Positions 1 through 11,200 of a stretch of DNA of 18,145 bases are shown here, piece by piece. Source of the DNA: Chloromonas sp. AAM2 (taxonomy: Eukaryota; Chlorophyta; Chlorophyceae; Chlamydomonadales; Chlamydomonadaceae); NCBI GenBank assembly GCA_004335635.1, contig QAXH01001673.1, forward strand, positions 6,637 through 24,781. The letters run 5' to 3'. Numbering within the stretch: position 1 is the stretch's first letter; each line of letters starts with the position of its first letter. The translations under genes were made by a program, and so were the position numbers. The notes under the pieces were generated by a model, which saw nothing but the letters and a program-made list of their open reading frames with translations, was not told the DNA's origin and did not search any database.

Positions 1-2
1 AG

Positions 3-117
3 CACGTGATGACAAGGATCGGCACGTGATGACAAGGATCGGCACGTGATGACAAGGATCGGCAAAGGACCAGCACGTTATGACAAGGACCAGCACGTGA
101 TGACACCTGCACTGATC
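3..117. repeat. 20-bp tandem repeat with CACGTG core
   Basis: Three perfect head-to-tail copies of a 20-bp unit beginning CACGTGATGACAAGGATC occupy 3-62. After a short spacer, two diverged copies follow (one with CACGTT, one with CACGTG) up to about 117. The array probably continues off the left edge. It lies downstream of the last exportin-7 exon I can see, so it is either inside the next intron of that gene or beyond it. Each unit carries the palindrome CACGTG or a one-base variant, which can bind bHLH/bZIP-type factors in eukaryotes, but here it may simply be a property of a minisatellite. Confidence 0.9.
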
Positions 118-441
118 CTTGCGCTACAAGTACGCAACCGCAGTATGCAAAAAGCCATGTGAGATGCTGACCCACACTAGAAGTCCATCCACTACATAGC
201 GGAGTGATGTAGGCCGACGCTAAGCGGCTGCATTGTTTGGTCGACACAGCATTGCAAACAGTCATGAATGCAACATCCAGGACCACCATGGTCAATCCCA
301 TCTAACATGTCTCTCGTGTCCTCTGACATTTTCCACATAGACTTTTCGCCTACTGCAGACTGCCGGGGCTGCGACTCAAGCGCTCAATCTGCCTTAGGCG
401 AAAAGCCATGAATCATCGACACCTCGGACCAGCCATGTCAC

Positions 442-2021
442 CTGAGTGCCTCTGTGAACAGGTGTGGGGCGGCCCTCACGTGCTCTGCTATTTCCCGTGA
501 CCCGGGGGGCGGCGTGTTCTCAGGCCCCTGCACACAGCAAGGTCTTGTCACATTTCCAGCATTACGTTACAAAGCACAGCCCTTGTACACCTGCAGCCCT
601 TATACGCCCGCTCCCCCGTGAAAATAAGCTGGGATGCAGCACTTGAGACGACTGAATGTCAGAATCTTGTTGACATTAGCTTGCTACAGCGGACGTGAGG
701 CCCCTTTCTGTTTGTTTTGGGCTGTCGGACTTTGAATACTCCGTTTTGTGAAGTGGTATACTCGGTGAGGTGGTGGTGCTGCTGATGCATACAACCCAGC
801 CTGCACCTGTACGCAGTTTCTGAAGTACGAGGCTGCAATCGCATCAAATGTCACTGCGCAGCTGCTGCTGATGGCCATATGGCCCAATACCAACCCTACT
901 GTAACCAGAACAGGCCACACCTGTACACAGTTTCTGAAGTAGAAGGCTGCTATTGCGTCGAGTGCCGCTGCGCAGCTGCTGCTGATGGCCATGTCAAGGG
1001 ACTTAAGGCCCACGTCCAGGGAGGTCAGCAGGAAATTGAACGTGGTCATGTCCTGAACATGGAGTGCAGCACTTGTCACCGCTTTCACTTCCCTTGGTGA
1101 GAAAAGGCTAGGGCGCATGCAATGTGTGGGTCATCCAGGTGTACTACATAAACATGGCCTATGTAAACAAGGCCACAGAAGAGTTCGTAGCAAATGCGAA
1201 CGAAGTGAATGTACGCCCTTGCGACAAGCAGTGCAATCCCACACACACGCTGGATGTAGCATCGGACACATTTACAAGGTCGGACACGTGCAGAATGAGT
1301 ACGGCATCCGACCCAATCACGAATAGTGGTAGGTATACACACAGCAACGCAACAATGCTGAATCCATTCGTGAATTGACGCGACATGGCGATTGCCCGCC
1401 TGAAGGGTTTTGGCCAGTTCGAAGGAGTCAGGGCCCCAGCAGTGAAAAAGTTGGGACTGATAGGGGTGCACCAGTGCACGCGGCAGCGCACAAGCTGTTC
1501 TCAGTCTCAGAACCCACCTGCTGCACGAGTGTCCCTGTGTGTGCATGTGCCAGGACCTCCGTCAGGCTGAACCATGCACGGCTGAGCTTGCGGAACGCCA
1601 CGAGATCAGCCATGGGGATGGCTAACACCATGCGCAGTGCCATGTCCAATGCGTCCTGCGTCACATGGACACCAACGGGCACGAACCCCCATAGCATGAG
1701 CAAACACGTCTCTCTTGGCATCAGCAAACGGAATGGACACCGCCCTGACCAATCTTGGCAACAAGACGTTTTGAGAAAGGCAGGATGCCCAGGCTAAAAT
1801 CAAATGGCACAGCTACCAGGGAGGTTCATAACAAAATAATGTAACAAAATAATGTAACAAAACAATGACCTATGTAATCAAATGCACGTATCAAACGACG
1901 CAAAGGTTGCGTTCACACCTTGAGTGCAGGGTCGTTGTAGAGGTCGAACACTCCAAAGTTGACGTATGAGCCGCTCATTGACCGCGCCAGCATGAGCAGG
2001 CACACCCACGTGCCCTTGTAC
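442..2021 (-). CDS. XPO7: Exportin-7 exons 20-23: near C-terminus, incomplete at left edge
   Basis: Exons are 2021-1919 ([20 protein letters not shown]), 1655-1518 ([20 protein letters not shown]), 1052-921 ([13 protein letters not shown] and [13 protein letters not shown]) and 527-442 ([20 protein letters not shown]), residues 821-972. From the EVL of exon 21 to the LD of exon 22 the spacing equals that of animal exportin-7 exactly, as I remember it. Exon 23 corresponds to the family segment ending in the HPEMIQQML-like helix. It ends two bases into a codon at a good GTGACA donor. No following exon is visible in 1-441, so the final part of the protein lies outside the window. Confidence 0.87.
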
Positions 2022-2209
2022 CTGACACGTGCGGAGCAGTGCACAACAAACCAGCTGAAACGGACTCAATTGAAGCTCCTCTGTTCGCCTGTTTTGCGCC
2101 TTATACATACATGCTGCTCTGGCAGAACTCTGGCAGAACCAGAACTGTGCAGCAAAGCTCTGGCAGAAGCTCTGGCAGAACCTGTGACCACCATGTAATG
2201 ATGACGATA

Positions 2210-2256
<47 letters not shown>

Positions 2257-5200
2257 AATTGTGCTCGACCAAAACACTCGGCATGGGTTCCAGACCTGTT
2301 TTCCAACTTTCCCAGCAGCAGGTCAAACCTCACCTTGTGTCATAGGGAGGTGTGCTGGTGGCTCCGGGGCCCAACACATGCTTGCCATACGTCACGATGA
2401 TCTTGGACACCTCCCTGCAGACACAAGTCGCAACTCAACGAGTGACGTTGAAGTGCCCACATGAGAATGAGTACCAGCTGCCAAGGCCTACAGCATTCAC
2501 CTGTAAGAGTAAAGGTAAAGTGGACGCCGGTTAGCGTGATAAAGGACGCCGAGCAGCATGTACCCAACCACCATATGGAGGCACCCATCCCCCCCTATCG
2601 GAGCTATCCGATGCCTCCCACTTGTGGGAATTCAACCAGCAACCTCAACCATTGGCTGCTGGCGTAAGGGTCCGTTTTGGAGTGACCTCCTCCACCTCAC
2701 CTAACTTGACCCTGATCTCAGGTGGAGCACTTGCCTGAACAACAGGATGCCGTTGGGGGACGACGCGTCGAAGGTCAGCCGAGTGCTCTTGTTGAACACA
2801 AACTCCGCCATGAATTTGAGGAAGGGGGTGGTCACGGCAGGACAGTCACACCAAGCCTGAGCAGCGCAACCACAGCCACATGCGAGTTCAATCTTCTGCT
2901 TGGGAGGGATGGGGGCGGGGCAGGGGTTCAAAACGGCCATGCATAGACTTGGCAGAAGACTGGAAACAAGAAAAACCTTCCCGGCCAAGCCGTTCTATCC
3001 CGTGCCGATGATGACTGCAGGCTGCAAAATCACAGTATGTCAGGTAGCGACCACCCACATGGTGATGGCAGCTACTGGATTTTCATTGCGATTGTGCACA
3101 ACCATGAAAACGATAGCAGGTGGACCTATAGAATCAGTGCTAAGAATGTATGAGTTGTAGCAAACAAACGGCCCTAATGGCACGGCTGCACAGGGCTGCT
3201 GCTGGGTTCTGACGTTACAACCTGCACGCACCTCCAGGCATCTGAGTATGAGCGGGAAGTGCTGTGGGTAGAGCCAGTCGAACATGAGCGTGTACGTCCT
3301 CCGGCTGTTGGTGGCTGCAGCGATGCCCCGCAGGTCCCGGAACAGGCCCACGACAGTCGCCTGGGGCACGCTGGCGCGCAGGGTGGCGGCGGGGGCGGTG
3401 GGCGGGCAGGCGGCCGACATGCTTAGCAGCACCTGCCAGCAGCGAAACCAACAGCAGTACAATGCATGGTCGGTGCGCAATGCGGGTAATCATCTGAACA
3501 GGTCTGCGGTGCGCCTGAACAATGGTATGGACTCTCTCTCTTTGTTACATATGGCTCTGCAGTTTCCATGCATGAGGCAGGGTGGCGGCCGGGGCCGTGG
3601 GCGGGCAGGCGGCGGACATGCTTATCAATACGTGTAGGAGGGCGCAGGCATGCAGCCCAATCATTGAGCTCCCAATGTCTTAAGGTACACAACAGACAAC
3701 TTATTGCTGCCCAGTGCTCCAGGTAGTGCCATGTGAGGTTTGTGATGATTGCATTCTCATGCTTTGCTTGGGCTGCTGACGCAGCCGGCCACTAGGAAAC
3801 GACAGAGGATCAAGTAGAACAAGAGTTCGAAAAAGGAAAGAGTGGGAGATCACACGAAAAGGAAGCAAAAGTCGCAGTGTGTGGCTTTCCTATCTGCCCT
3901 CCTGCGTCATCATCATCAAATGGCTTTTTGCACATTGTGGTTTCGAAGCTTGCAATGATACAGACCAAAAACTCCAGGTGCTTTTCCACATGATCTTGAA
4001 CCTGAAATGGTATCGCACTGCGCCTTCCCTCTACCTGGTTTATGGGCGCTACGAATGTCTTGAACCACATCGGCTGCTCGTCCATGAACAGTAATCGTGC
4101 CAGTGTGCTGTAGAAGGTGGACCTGTGGGCAATGAGATCAGCGCACATGGATTGATTTGTTACATAAGGGAAGCCGTCAAAGGACACGGGACAGGATGGA
4201 TGCATACCGCCCTGGCCCACTGGCAGTCTGGTGATTGCCTTGATTTGCTCTGGGTGATAGATATCTAACTGTTTTTAACTGTAGCTGTCAAAAGTCACTG
4301 GAACTGCAGATCTTCCGTTGAGGCCCTGTTGACGGCCCCTGTACCTGTTGCGTGTGTTTGCCGGTGCGTCAAGGAAAGCATAGTACTCTGCCGTGTGGTG
4401 GGCCAGGAGGAAGGCGCAGCAGTCCAGCTTTATCAGCATCTTACTGCTCATGTAGCCAACAGCAAGGTCCTGTGAACAGGACAAAGGCAAGGCAAGAAGC
4501 ATGCGAATGTGGCTCTTGCTTGGGATGGTCCTGAACAGAGGCAACGGCGATCCTAACGGCGATCCCAACGGCGATCCTAGACTCCGGACAGACTTCAGGG
4601 AGCGTTTATCATTAAACTTATCGTTAAACTTTCAAAGCATAGCTTGATTGGGCCTTCATGAAACCTTTAGCAGAACTTTGGAATTCAAAACAAATTTCCG
4701 AGTTCAGCCGAACCCGCTCATTACCAACTGCCACGTGCAAGTGCCTGCATTGTTTTGATCTAGCAAATGCATGTGGTTTCTGGGTCAATTTCTGGGTCAA
4801 CTTCTGGATCGGGTTCTCGCGCAAGGTTTTGTATCTGATCTGAAACTAATGAAACCCTCAACGATGCTAGAAACAACAGACTTCACTTCGCGGGCCCCAC
4901 CTGGAATAACGCTAGCGTGGAGTGAATGAGCGGCTCTACTTGTGCGTAGACAGTGAGGTTCTTGGCCAGCTTTGCCAGCATGGCTGAGAGGAGGGCCGAG
5001 TGGTCCACCAGGCCCAACCGGTCGGACAGACGGCTGTACACCTTGGTGCTGTGCATGACCTGGACAGAGCAGCAGGCACCTTACATCAGTAATTTATTAT
5101 TGACAATAAGGGTTGGCATCGTCCGGATCGTCGCTTGTCCGTCAAAATGATGCATCAGGTTGTGCACCACCTGTCAAACACATGTGCATGCACCTGTGCT

Positions 5201-8200
5201 TGCAAGAATGCATGCGCACCTGAAAGTCCTGCTTGGCATGCCATGCATGCCGGTGTGTGCGGGCGTATGCATGTACCTGGTGCATGCATGGGTCTGCCTC
5301 ACCTGCTCGCCGATGTAGACCTTGCGGAAACACTGGAAGAAGTAGAGCAGTGCCTGGTCCAACCGCTGACGGGACACCTCCGAGTACCTGAAGTGCAGGG
5401 GTGTGGATGAATACGGTGACACCATCAGCACACCACATCCCAAAGCGCTCAAATGGTTTGATCTTGCCAATCATCCCAAAGCACCGCATCTGAAAGCACT
5501 CAGGCATGCTGTGAACAAAACAAATGATAGCAGGTGGACCTACCCTGCTGCACATGACATGATTCCTTTCCAAACTCCCAGGTGCTGGGAGCCCCTCAAC
5601 CCTGGCTTCGCCTGACTCAATACGAACAAACACATAGATAGATCCACCCAATAAGAGTCTCTTACACACAATTGTGAATGTAGTGTTGGTGCCCAGCCAG
5701 CCACCCACCTCTGCGCTAACAATCCCTCATCCACAATGGTCAGCAGCTGCAATCCTCTCGCCAAGCCCTCATCCAGTGCACCCAACCCCAATGCACCAGT
5801 GTGATTGGTTTCACCCCAGCCCGGGCGACATACATACCTGGTTTGTTCTAATGCACCTGACCATCAGTGCACCTTTCCACTAGTGCTGACGTTAGTGACA
5901 TCATGCTTACCGCTGTGCTAACGATCCCTCATCCACAATGGTCAGCAGCTGCAGTACCCTCGCTGCCAAGTCCCCGTCCAGTGTTTCATGCGCCTCGCTG
6001 CCCGCTGCGCTGAGCCGCCCCTTGATGAGAGCGCCGATGATGTACACGAGCCATGTCAACTGCCCCTCGAGCACAGCTAACTGAAGGCTGACCAGGGGTG
6101 CGGTGCGCGCCTGCACGAATACAAAGAAGTCAGGTAGTCTGCACATGCATGCTTGAACAATTGATGATGGCTAACTGAAGGGTGGCCCAAGGGTCTGTGC
6201 GGGGGGAACGGGAGAGGAAAGTAACAAGCCAGGTAGCGCACAACTGACAGAAGTCAAGCTGACCTGCATCGAGCTGTCTTGCTTATCAGCCGCTGACTGG
6301 CAGCAGGTCCTATTATTGATGACTGCTGCTTGAGAAATTGGTTTTGACCCCTGCACTGTGTTCTTACACCTGTTTTGACTGCTTCTTTTAATTAGGACCA
6401 TTCCACACTGCCATAAGCTCTGTAATCAAACACTTATTACTTGTAATATGTGATATGTGGTACTAACTGTTTGAATCACCACGAACCTGTGATATCGCCT
6501 CTAGCAAGGGGTCCAGCAGCGTAGCTAAATACGTGGCGCTCTTGTCGTACTGAAACCTGACCAGGTAGGGCAGGGCGTCCAGTTGTTCAGCCAAGGCCTC
6601 CTCGCTGTCCAGCATGTCTTCCACGCCTCCCCCGGAGCTAAGCACCACACGCACACTCTCAAGCCTACAAATGAGACAACCAGAGTGTGAATCACATCAT
6701 CATTGGAACGTCAACATCATCGCAACATGATAATGATGATGACGACATGAAGACATGTGGCAAGTGTCAAGTTCGGTATCACATGGCATGTCCTCTACTA
6801 CGCCACCAAAGTGCACCATGCACACACCCCAGCTACTAAAGCTGTGGTCAGTATGACAGGTTTGGAACTTCTGTCCATCTACTGACCGTTCCTAAACCGC
6901 CAGCAACCTCTTGGCAACATCTACTTCCAACCTCAAACCCCCTGCCCTTTACCTGCGCGCTGCCCTTTACCTGCCCTGCCCTGCCCTGCCCTGCGCCGCC
7001 CTTTACCTGCGCGCTGTTCTCTGCCAGCTAGAGTTTTTCCGAGTCCACCCTCTCCTCATGTTTTGCTCCCATATTCTTGTCCTCACCTGCAGCTGCTCCT
7101 CTGCCTCTCACCTGCTTGTTACGTATGCTTGTGTGATGGTGGGCACGTTTGACTCGAGCAGGGAGGGCGAGTCTCCCTTGAGGTAGGGCATGCTGGAGAC
7201 CAACCGGCTCCACAGGCCTACGCAAGGCAAACACCAAGATACTGCTATACATTTCACTTGATTGTAAGAGACGCAGTGCATGGCTTGACAGCAAAGCGTG
7301 TTGCGCCTACAAAAGGCAAGGCAGTGTCATCAGCGACTTGAACGTGGAGTGGACAATGCACGGACTGGCCAAAACGCACAAGTACAGACACCTATGGTTC
7401 GGGGGGGAAAAAGCAGTGGAGCATGTGCAGCCTACAGCCAAAATTTTCCTTGCTCTCAGCACGCCGTCTAAGCCTGGCTGCACTACGCCAGACAGATAGT
7501 CTGGATTACACCACATCAACTATCAGACTGAATTCTCACAAAAACTACAATCACCATATCATTACATGACATTTGCAGACTCGCCCAAGGCATGACTCTC
7601 TGAGAACAGTGCTGCAGTCCAAACACTTAAACGGTTTCGTGATCCATAACATGCGCAATCGGCAATATCTTGGCACCCACAAAACCTACCTAGTAGGTAG
7701 TACACGCTGCTTGATGCCCACTGCCACGAGTTGAGGGACTCTATAGTGAGCTGCGCCACGAGCTGGATCCATTCTGTGTAGCCGTCCACAGCCACCTGGA
7801 AACGGAAATGACATCACATGAAACACCATGTAAAACACTACCTACATAATACAGATGTCCTCATTGCCCAACCCGATGTAATTGCAGGCTACAAGACAAT
7901 CCAGCTCAAAAATCTTCCTCACCTTTCCTGACAACTGCCAAGCAACAGAAAAACAAACGCACGGTAACTCTAAATTCAATCCAATCTCCACCATGATGGT
8001 CAAGGTTTTCAAAGCAAAGGCCACAAGACCGCACTTTGGCGCTGCTCCGCCCTTGCCCATGCAAAGGGCATGCACAGCTTGCTCTTTCACTGGACAGCTT
8101 CTTAACCTCCTTACCACTAACAGTGAAGTACTGCTCAAGTGTTCCAACATGCAACCCCCCTAATCCATGCCTTTCGCATCATTACCCTCCAACAGTCCTG

Positions 8201-11200
8201 CCTTTTGGATCGTTATGTTCCCTTCATCCATGGCATTGCCACTTTTTGGAGAGATATTGTGTCTAGCTACAGTACCGTGGGTTAAATCATGAAAAGCCAC
8301 TGTTATGATGATGAGGATTGCCACTTCACTGTTATGATAGTACTGCTTGAGCGCTCCCAACACTCACCAGTTCGCTGAGCTGGTAGTTTGTCTTGAGCCT
8401 CCCCAGCAGCCTGCACAGCTCGTGGTAGTTGTCGTGCTCGTTGAGGCCCCGCTTGGTGCGCATGATCTCCCTGGTGCCCGCCACCAGGCGGTTCAGGAAA
8501 CCGGCGCGCTCGCCGTCACTGCTGAACAGGCTGCGACGGACACTGGCCAGCCGTACCTACAAGGCAAGGGGCACGTGTGGGTGTTGATCTACACCTCAGG
8601 TGCACTCTGAGCAATGTGAGCAAAACATGATAGTTTAGTATAGTTATGATAGTATATGGGATTATGGGCCTTACAGTATAGTCCCTGCCAGCGCCCATTG
8701 CACGACCATTGCATGCGTCAGTCCGTAAACCTGCCCGCCTCATCATTCGGTGGACCCTTGCCTGTTGAGGCCACTGCTCCAAACTAGTCTGCGCTCCATA
8801 CTAGTTTGCGAACCGGCAAAGGGGTGATGGTGCGAAATGACATTTTTAGCATCGGTAACTTTGCGAACCAACATGCGATTTCTTCTGACGTCGCAAGCCT
8901 TCTCAAGCAACTGCACTCAACAAAGCCACTGCCAGACAGCCTACGACTGTCCATGATTGACAGGGCAGGGACGAGACCTGTTTTCAACGTCAGTCTTTGT
9001 CTTGATCATTGTGTTTGCGAGCCTAACTGGTCTGCGAGTTAACAGGCCAATTCGTAAAAGTTGGTTGCGAACCGTTTCTGACTTGGCTTTGCGCTCCTAA
9101 TTGGTTTTCGAGGTTTATTTTTCTCGCAAGTTAGTTTGGAGCAATACGGTAAACCACAGATGGCTTAACCACACATGGCTGCGCCTGTCAGTCACAGCTT
9201 TAAGCACATGCAGTGGACCCTTGCACCCACCAGGCACTCCAGCGCTGTGTTACTAAGTGGGGGTGTGGTGGATGCGTAGTACTCTAGCAGTAGCTGAACA
9301 CTGGAGGGGTCCTCAACTGCAGTGCGCCAGGGGCTAGGCACCTGCACATGCGACGTACCAAGTTGTGTGTCTTTAGCATGCCTTGCGCGTGTCTTTTGGC
9401 ATTTGACTCAGGAAAACGGCTCGTCACTAGCACAAAAGATGGTCTGAGTTGTCTTCAGCACATGCAGCACTGCAACCCTCGGTGAGCCCTTTTCAGCCAG
9501 CCCTTTTCAGTCAACCAAGCTGTAAGCTCGAACACCCGACCCGACCCATGCCACTTCCGCACCTGTATGGTGCACAGCTCCTCTGAAGAGTCATCCAGAC
9601 ACGTGCCCACAAAGTCAAAGGAGATGCACAGCGAGCACAGCTGCAGGCCCAATTCCTTCAGCTTGCTGTCCGCCCCCTTGGACGCCATGTCGGACAGGGC
9701 GGTTAGGGACAGTTGGAACACTCGCAGCAGCACGGTGTCGCGGAAGTTGACCGCCACCTTACGGTGCTGGGTGAGGGTGCGACCGTGGGTGGGGGTGTTC
9801 ATCTCCTGCATGCGTGCAATCATCAGGTGAAGGCTGCTGTAACATAGATACCAAAGGAATAGAATACCATGAGTGTCACCTACACTGAGACCAACACCGC
9901 TTTTGAGGTCACAGTCAAGCAGAGGTGTGTCCTTCACGATGAACATACCCCATACTTCACCGACAAATCAACTGGTCATTGACATCTCCCGGCTTTCACT
10001 TAAAGCGGCTTGTGTCACCTCCCAAGCAAAGCAGATGTGGCGGCAAAGAAGTGAATGAAACTCTGGATCATGAGTGTACCCTTAAACTAGGCCAGTGCAT
10101 ATATACACATAAATCACAGCCCACATTGGTGGCCCATATGCACTGGCTTCCAAGCAGCACCTGGACTGAATCCCCGCTTGGCTGACCAACCAACAGCCTT
10201 AGCCTAGCCTCCTGGATGGTAACAGCCCCTGAAAGTTGCATGCAGGCTACGCACCAGCCTGCCCCATCCTTGTCCACCTCTGCACTACGATCCCCCCTCT
10301 GCACAAGCCCTCTCCATAATTTCTCCATCAGCCCATAATTTCCTTTTCCTGTCTGGCCTGCACGAGCATGTTGAGTATCCTGCGTACCGTCAGGTAACGA
10401 GTTTGAAACATGAATCTGCGCTTGTGACCTGAGCAGCAGCCTGCCCAATCCTTCTCCTGCACCAAATGCCCCTCCCTGCATGCAGGGCCCCTGTTTGTCT
10501 GACCTGCACTAGCATGTTGAGTATCCTTAGCGCCAGGAGGTAGTGCGCTGCACCCTTGCTCATCAGGGCCTTGCACTCATCCACGATGGTGCGGTGGCTG
10601 TCGTGGTCAAACCACCCCAGCTTAACGGTGCGGCACAGCAACTGCACCAACTGGACCACCACAAAGTGCTGCAGCACAGCGCCCTTGCTGCAGCCAGGAA
10701 CGTGGACAAGCTACTGTGTTAATGTTGAAATTGCACTGAGGTGGACGGCACAACATACTGTCGTTGCTGCCTGGCAATCTCAGGCTGAAACTGCTCTAAA
10801 TGTTGGCCCAAACATCAACAACTGCTCAGTGGTCAACGGAATTTGCAACAGCTGATCCGTGTTTGACAACATGTCACACATGACAATGACAACAGCCTTG
10901 TTTACGTGTCATCAACCAACGTGCTCTACCAGCAGCACATGCGAGGTTTTGAAGCACTGTGCTTCAGGAACGGTGATAGCCTAACACTGATTTCCATGGC
11001 GGCAACATCAACATCCAATTGCTGCGTCAATGTCTGGCAGACTGAGAAGCAATCCGCACCGCTACTCCTTGCAGAAAGTTGCTGTACCCTCTGTCCCTTG
11101 CAAAAGTCGTATAGATAAAGTCGTATAGATTCCATGAGCTGGCGGTCAATGAATCAAAGTCTTGAATGACGATGCTGTCTTGCCACGTGTCATACTAAAC

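Noticed and set aside
3..117. CRISPR array at the left edge, or at 18004-18145
   Set aside because: The units are contiguous with no unique spacers, and the window is eukaryotic with spliced genes.
1878..2333. Minus-strand open frame of 151 codons with a poly-Ser run, and related poly-His and poly-Met frames
   Set aside because: The homopolymers come from the GAT microsatellite, and the true coding in this stretch is exon 20 (1919-2021) in another frame.
3433..4034. Possible missing small exon between exportin-7 exons 16 and 17
   Set aside because: Exons 16 and 17 join in phase, and the spacing to the FRDLRGIA landmark is within a few residues of the animal protein, so no extra exon is needed.
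5142..5708. Minus-strand open frame of 188 codons
   Set aside because: It covers exon 13 in the wrong frame plus intron sequence; the exportin-7 match is in a different frame at 5303-5387.
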